A stretch of 64,000 nucleotides of DNA, from assembly GCA_016787565.1 (NCBI GenBank), contig JAEUUG010000015.1, positions 338,213 to 402,212 of the forward strand. The letters run 5' to 3'. This stretch comes from Cyclobacteriaceae bacterium (GTDB lineage Bacteria > Bacteroidota > Bacteroidia > Cytophagales > Cyclobacteriaceae). The position numbers were made by a program, and so were the translations under genes. Each line of letters opens with the position of its first letter. Position 1 is the stretch's first letter. A model generated the notes under the pieces. It made no database searches. It was not told the DNA's origin and saw nothing but the letters and a program-made list of their open reading frames with translations. Of the stretch, positions 63,815 to 64,000 are shown in pieces.

Positions 63815-64000
63815 CTAAATCACAGTCATTAATCCACGAATAAATCCTACCTCGGTCAGGTATTCGACCTGGGGATCGCTTAGACCTTTTTTATCAGTCG
63901 TGGATACAATTTCAAAAGGAACAATCAGCTCGCTATCCATGAACTTTTTAAGTTCCTTAGAGAGTGCCCTTTGGTTGTCCTTGGTAAAAATATACTGGCC
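63815..64000 (-). CDS. 3' end of an unidentified gene, cut by the window
   Basis: An open frame of 61 residues enters from the right edge and stops at 63815-63817 (TAG on the minus strand). It reads from about QYIFTKDNQRALSKELKKF to VEYLTEVGFIRGLMTVI, with a helix-rich N part and a charged, alternating middle (VPFEIVSTTDKKG). No stop codon occurs within it and the composition is like coding DNA. I do not recognise it. It lies upstream of the trypsin-fold peptidase on the same strand, separated by about 110 bases and a possible terminator. Confidence 0.65.
   Translation of the reverse strand, partial: GQYIFTKDNQRALSKELKKFMDSELIVPFEIVSTTDKKGLSDPQVEYLTEVGFIRGLMTVI

Noticed and set aside
1..64000. 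tRNA, rRNA, tmRNA, RNase P RNA or CRISPR array
   Set aside because: No cloverleaf, ribosomal RNA, RNase P signature or regularly spaced repeat with spacers was recognised by eye; short or divergent cases cannot be excluded without a covariance search.

Overview
The window looks like chromosomal DNA of a Bacteroidota bacterium, most likely a Cytophagales (Cyclobacteriaceae or Chryseolinea-like) relative; this is inferred, not tested. Supporting signs are the gene order rplM-rpsI-rpsB-tsf, promoters of the Bacteroidota type (TTG about 20 bases before TAnnTTTG), the near absence of Shine-Dalgarno sequences, and family choices typical of the phylum (DUF4403, DUF2795, TolB-propeller amidohydrolase, tricorn-type S41 protease, LytTR regulators with a membrane domain, REC-Crp response regulators). 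Gene density is high. I see no rRNA, tRNA, CRISPR array, prophage or intact insertion sequence.

Layout. 1-3.8 kb: two RNA methyltransferases and a PAS histidine kinase. 3.9-12 kb: a MATE transporter, the L13-S9-S2-EF-Ts operon, a PhoB/PhoR-like pair with an RluA pseudouridine synthase, and a predicted metallo-aminopeptidase. 12-27 kb: recA, two MacB/FtsX permeases flanking a 1094-residue propeller-amidohydrolase, queA, ispD, a DUF2795 gene, ettA and a tricorn-like protease. 27-32.4 kb: a DUF4403 lipoprotein, an ammonium transporter and an outer-membrane porin, with unusually structured untranslated regions, then about 1 kb that is nearly gene-poor. 32.4-37.4 kb: a large DUF4011-type superfamily 1 helicase behind a helix-hairpin-helix membrane protein. 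37.5-42.5 kb: hemA, an ECF sigma factor with a membrane partner and a TraB/GumN protein, and a LytTR regulator next to a small secreted protein. 42.5-47.5 kb: a tight five-gene operon of RMD1/DUF155, C39-type peptidase, RLAN/RimK ATP-grasp ligase, GCS2-type ligase and N-formylglutamate amidohydrolase. 47.5-57.1 kb: an S1/P1 nuclease, then a stress cluster of three universal stress proteins, a histidine kinase, a REC-Crp regulator, an MgtC/DUF4010 protein, a methyltransferase and a triple-BON protein. 57-64 kb: a DUF6503-like lipoprotein, an OmpA/PD40 protein, a GH20 hexosaminidase, DUF190-CrcB, a trypsin-fold peptidase and the 3' end of one more gene.

The strongest candidates for something poorly described are: the amidoligase operon (42.5-47.5 kb), which has the parts of a peptide-bond-forming and trimming pathway but no obvious substrate gene; a hairpin element present twice (30058-30088 and 32284-32310) with compensatory stem changes and a shared 18-base downstream block; three consecutive inverted repeats in the amt leader; and a tandem pair of tiny paralogous coding segments (62783-62994) whose differences are largely synonymous, found between crcB and the peptidase gene.
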